In this document: one piece after another, positions 63,604-64,000 of the stretch
Layout of the letters: every line of letters begins with the position of its first letter
Position numbering within the stretch: position 1 is the stretch's first letter
NCBI GenBank assembly: GCA_030062745.1
Contig: CP099849.1
Location: forward strand, 6,618,586-6,682,585
Reading direction: 5' to 3'
Origin: Capitulum mitella
Lineage: Eukaryota; Arthropoda; Thecostraca; Pollicipedomorpha; Pollicipedidae
Length of the DNA stretch: 64,000 nt
Notes under the pieces: model-generated
Database searches by the model: none
Told to the model about the DNA's origin: nothing
The model's input: only the letters and a program-made list of their open reading frames with translations
Program-made: the position numbers and the translations under genes

Positions 63604-63892
63604 TTGGTTCACATCCGGAGCAGTATACAGTTACAAACACTGGCCCGACACAGTACACAGCTGGGTGAGCTGGCCCAGGAAAGAACACTGCTGGATACAT
63701 TGGCCCGGAATCTTACACAATCGGGTACACTGAACTGTTACAGTACACAACTGAGATACACTGGCCCGGGAGAGTACGCAGTCGGGTACACTGGCCCGGG
63801 ATAATATACAGCTGAGTACACTGGCCCGGGATAGTATATAGCTGAGTACACTGGCCCGGAAGAGTACGGAGTCGGGTAAACTGGCCGCAGAC
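63604..63892. repeat. 30-bp minisatellite, about nine to ten units
   Basis: Units follow GTACACTGGCCCGGGA then TAGTATACAGCTGA with changes; the right half (63745-63880) is most regular at exactly 30 bases. Because 30 is a multiple of three and the unit lacks stops in some frames, both strands show 10-residue peptide repeats (YTGPGEYAVG on plus; TLPGQCTQLY on minus). Likely non-coding. Confidence 0.85.
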
Positions 63893-64000
63893 AGTTGCTT
63901 GGCCTGGACCGATATGTAGGTCAGACAACGCTACCGCGCCGCCGCTTGAAGGCCGTTTAGTCTAACGGGCAGATGTCCGGGGCCTGATGGACGTCTGCAC
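63893..64000. other. Right window edge, no feature seen
   Basis: Ordinary sequence after the minisatellite. Confidence 0.4.

Noticed and set aside
63604-63892. CRISPR-like regular repeats
   Set aside because: Units are contiguous without unique spacers and the genome is animal; it is a minisatellite.
63461-63928. Peptide-repeat frames on both strands at the right edge
   Set aside because: Product of the 30-bp minisatellite; no gene context or start signals.

Overview
This is a 64-kb piece of an animal nuclear genome. Multi-exon genes with GT-AG introns, CpG-rich islands with CGGCCGG-type sequence, dense DNA-transposon relics and LINE fragments all point to a metazoan. The three proteins that can be read resemble arthropod versions most closely by eye (a KH-only Imp, a V-ATPase d subunit like fly VhaAC39, and an AHCY carrying the fly-like KDGQPLN junction). 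An arthropod, possibly a GC-rich crustacean such as a barnacle, is an inference; species cannot be fixed from the sequence alone.

Layout. 1-12.28 kb is upstream of Imp. It has CpG-rich islands (about 0.35-0.6, 4.8-6.15 and 10.06-12.28 kb), degenerate repeats, a 43-bp palindrome and a 1.1-kb non-autonomous hAT-type element (8615-9745), but no recognisable protein domain. Imp/IGF2BP lies on the + strand: five coding exons at 12284-17222, 478 aa, four intact KH domains, and a 3' UTR to about 18.85 kb with let-7-type seed matches. A decayed Tc1/mariner transposase (19.32-20.44 kb, - strand) is split by a small hAT-like MITE. The V-ATPase V0 subunit d gene (VhaAC39/ATP6V0D1) lies on the - strand in seven exons (27225 down to 22568, 348 aa), with another MITE in intron 2. 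A decayed CR1/Jockey-group LINE end lies at 27.58-28.48 kb, followed by AT-rich DNA. Adenosylhomocysteinase (AHCY) lies on the + strand in eight exons (31428-40913, 435 aa). VhaAC39 and AHCY are therefore divergent neighbours.

Right third (41.8-64 kb). No host gene was found. It holds a pogo-like element with transposase tail and subterminal repeats (43716-45447), two further copies of the CAGGGACGTAGCC MITE, a decayed L1/Tx1-like LINE (about 50.1-47.2 kb, - strand), three 1.2-kb TTAA-flanked piggyBac-like elements (two of them as a large inverted pair), a CpG island that may start a gene running off the right edge, and a 30-bp minisatellite.

Most unusual observation: AHCY intron 4 contains about seven decayed tandem copies, spaced about 90 bp, of the polypyrimidine tract, splice acceptor and first ~36 nt of exon 5, leading directly into the real exon 5. 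The three host genes have housekeeping or RNA-regulatory roles (mRNA binding, proton pumping, methylation cycle); nothing suggests they act in a common pathway. No retrovirus, LTR element, Polinton, CRISPR array, rRNA or tRNA was recognised.
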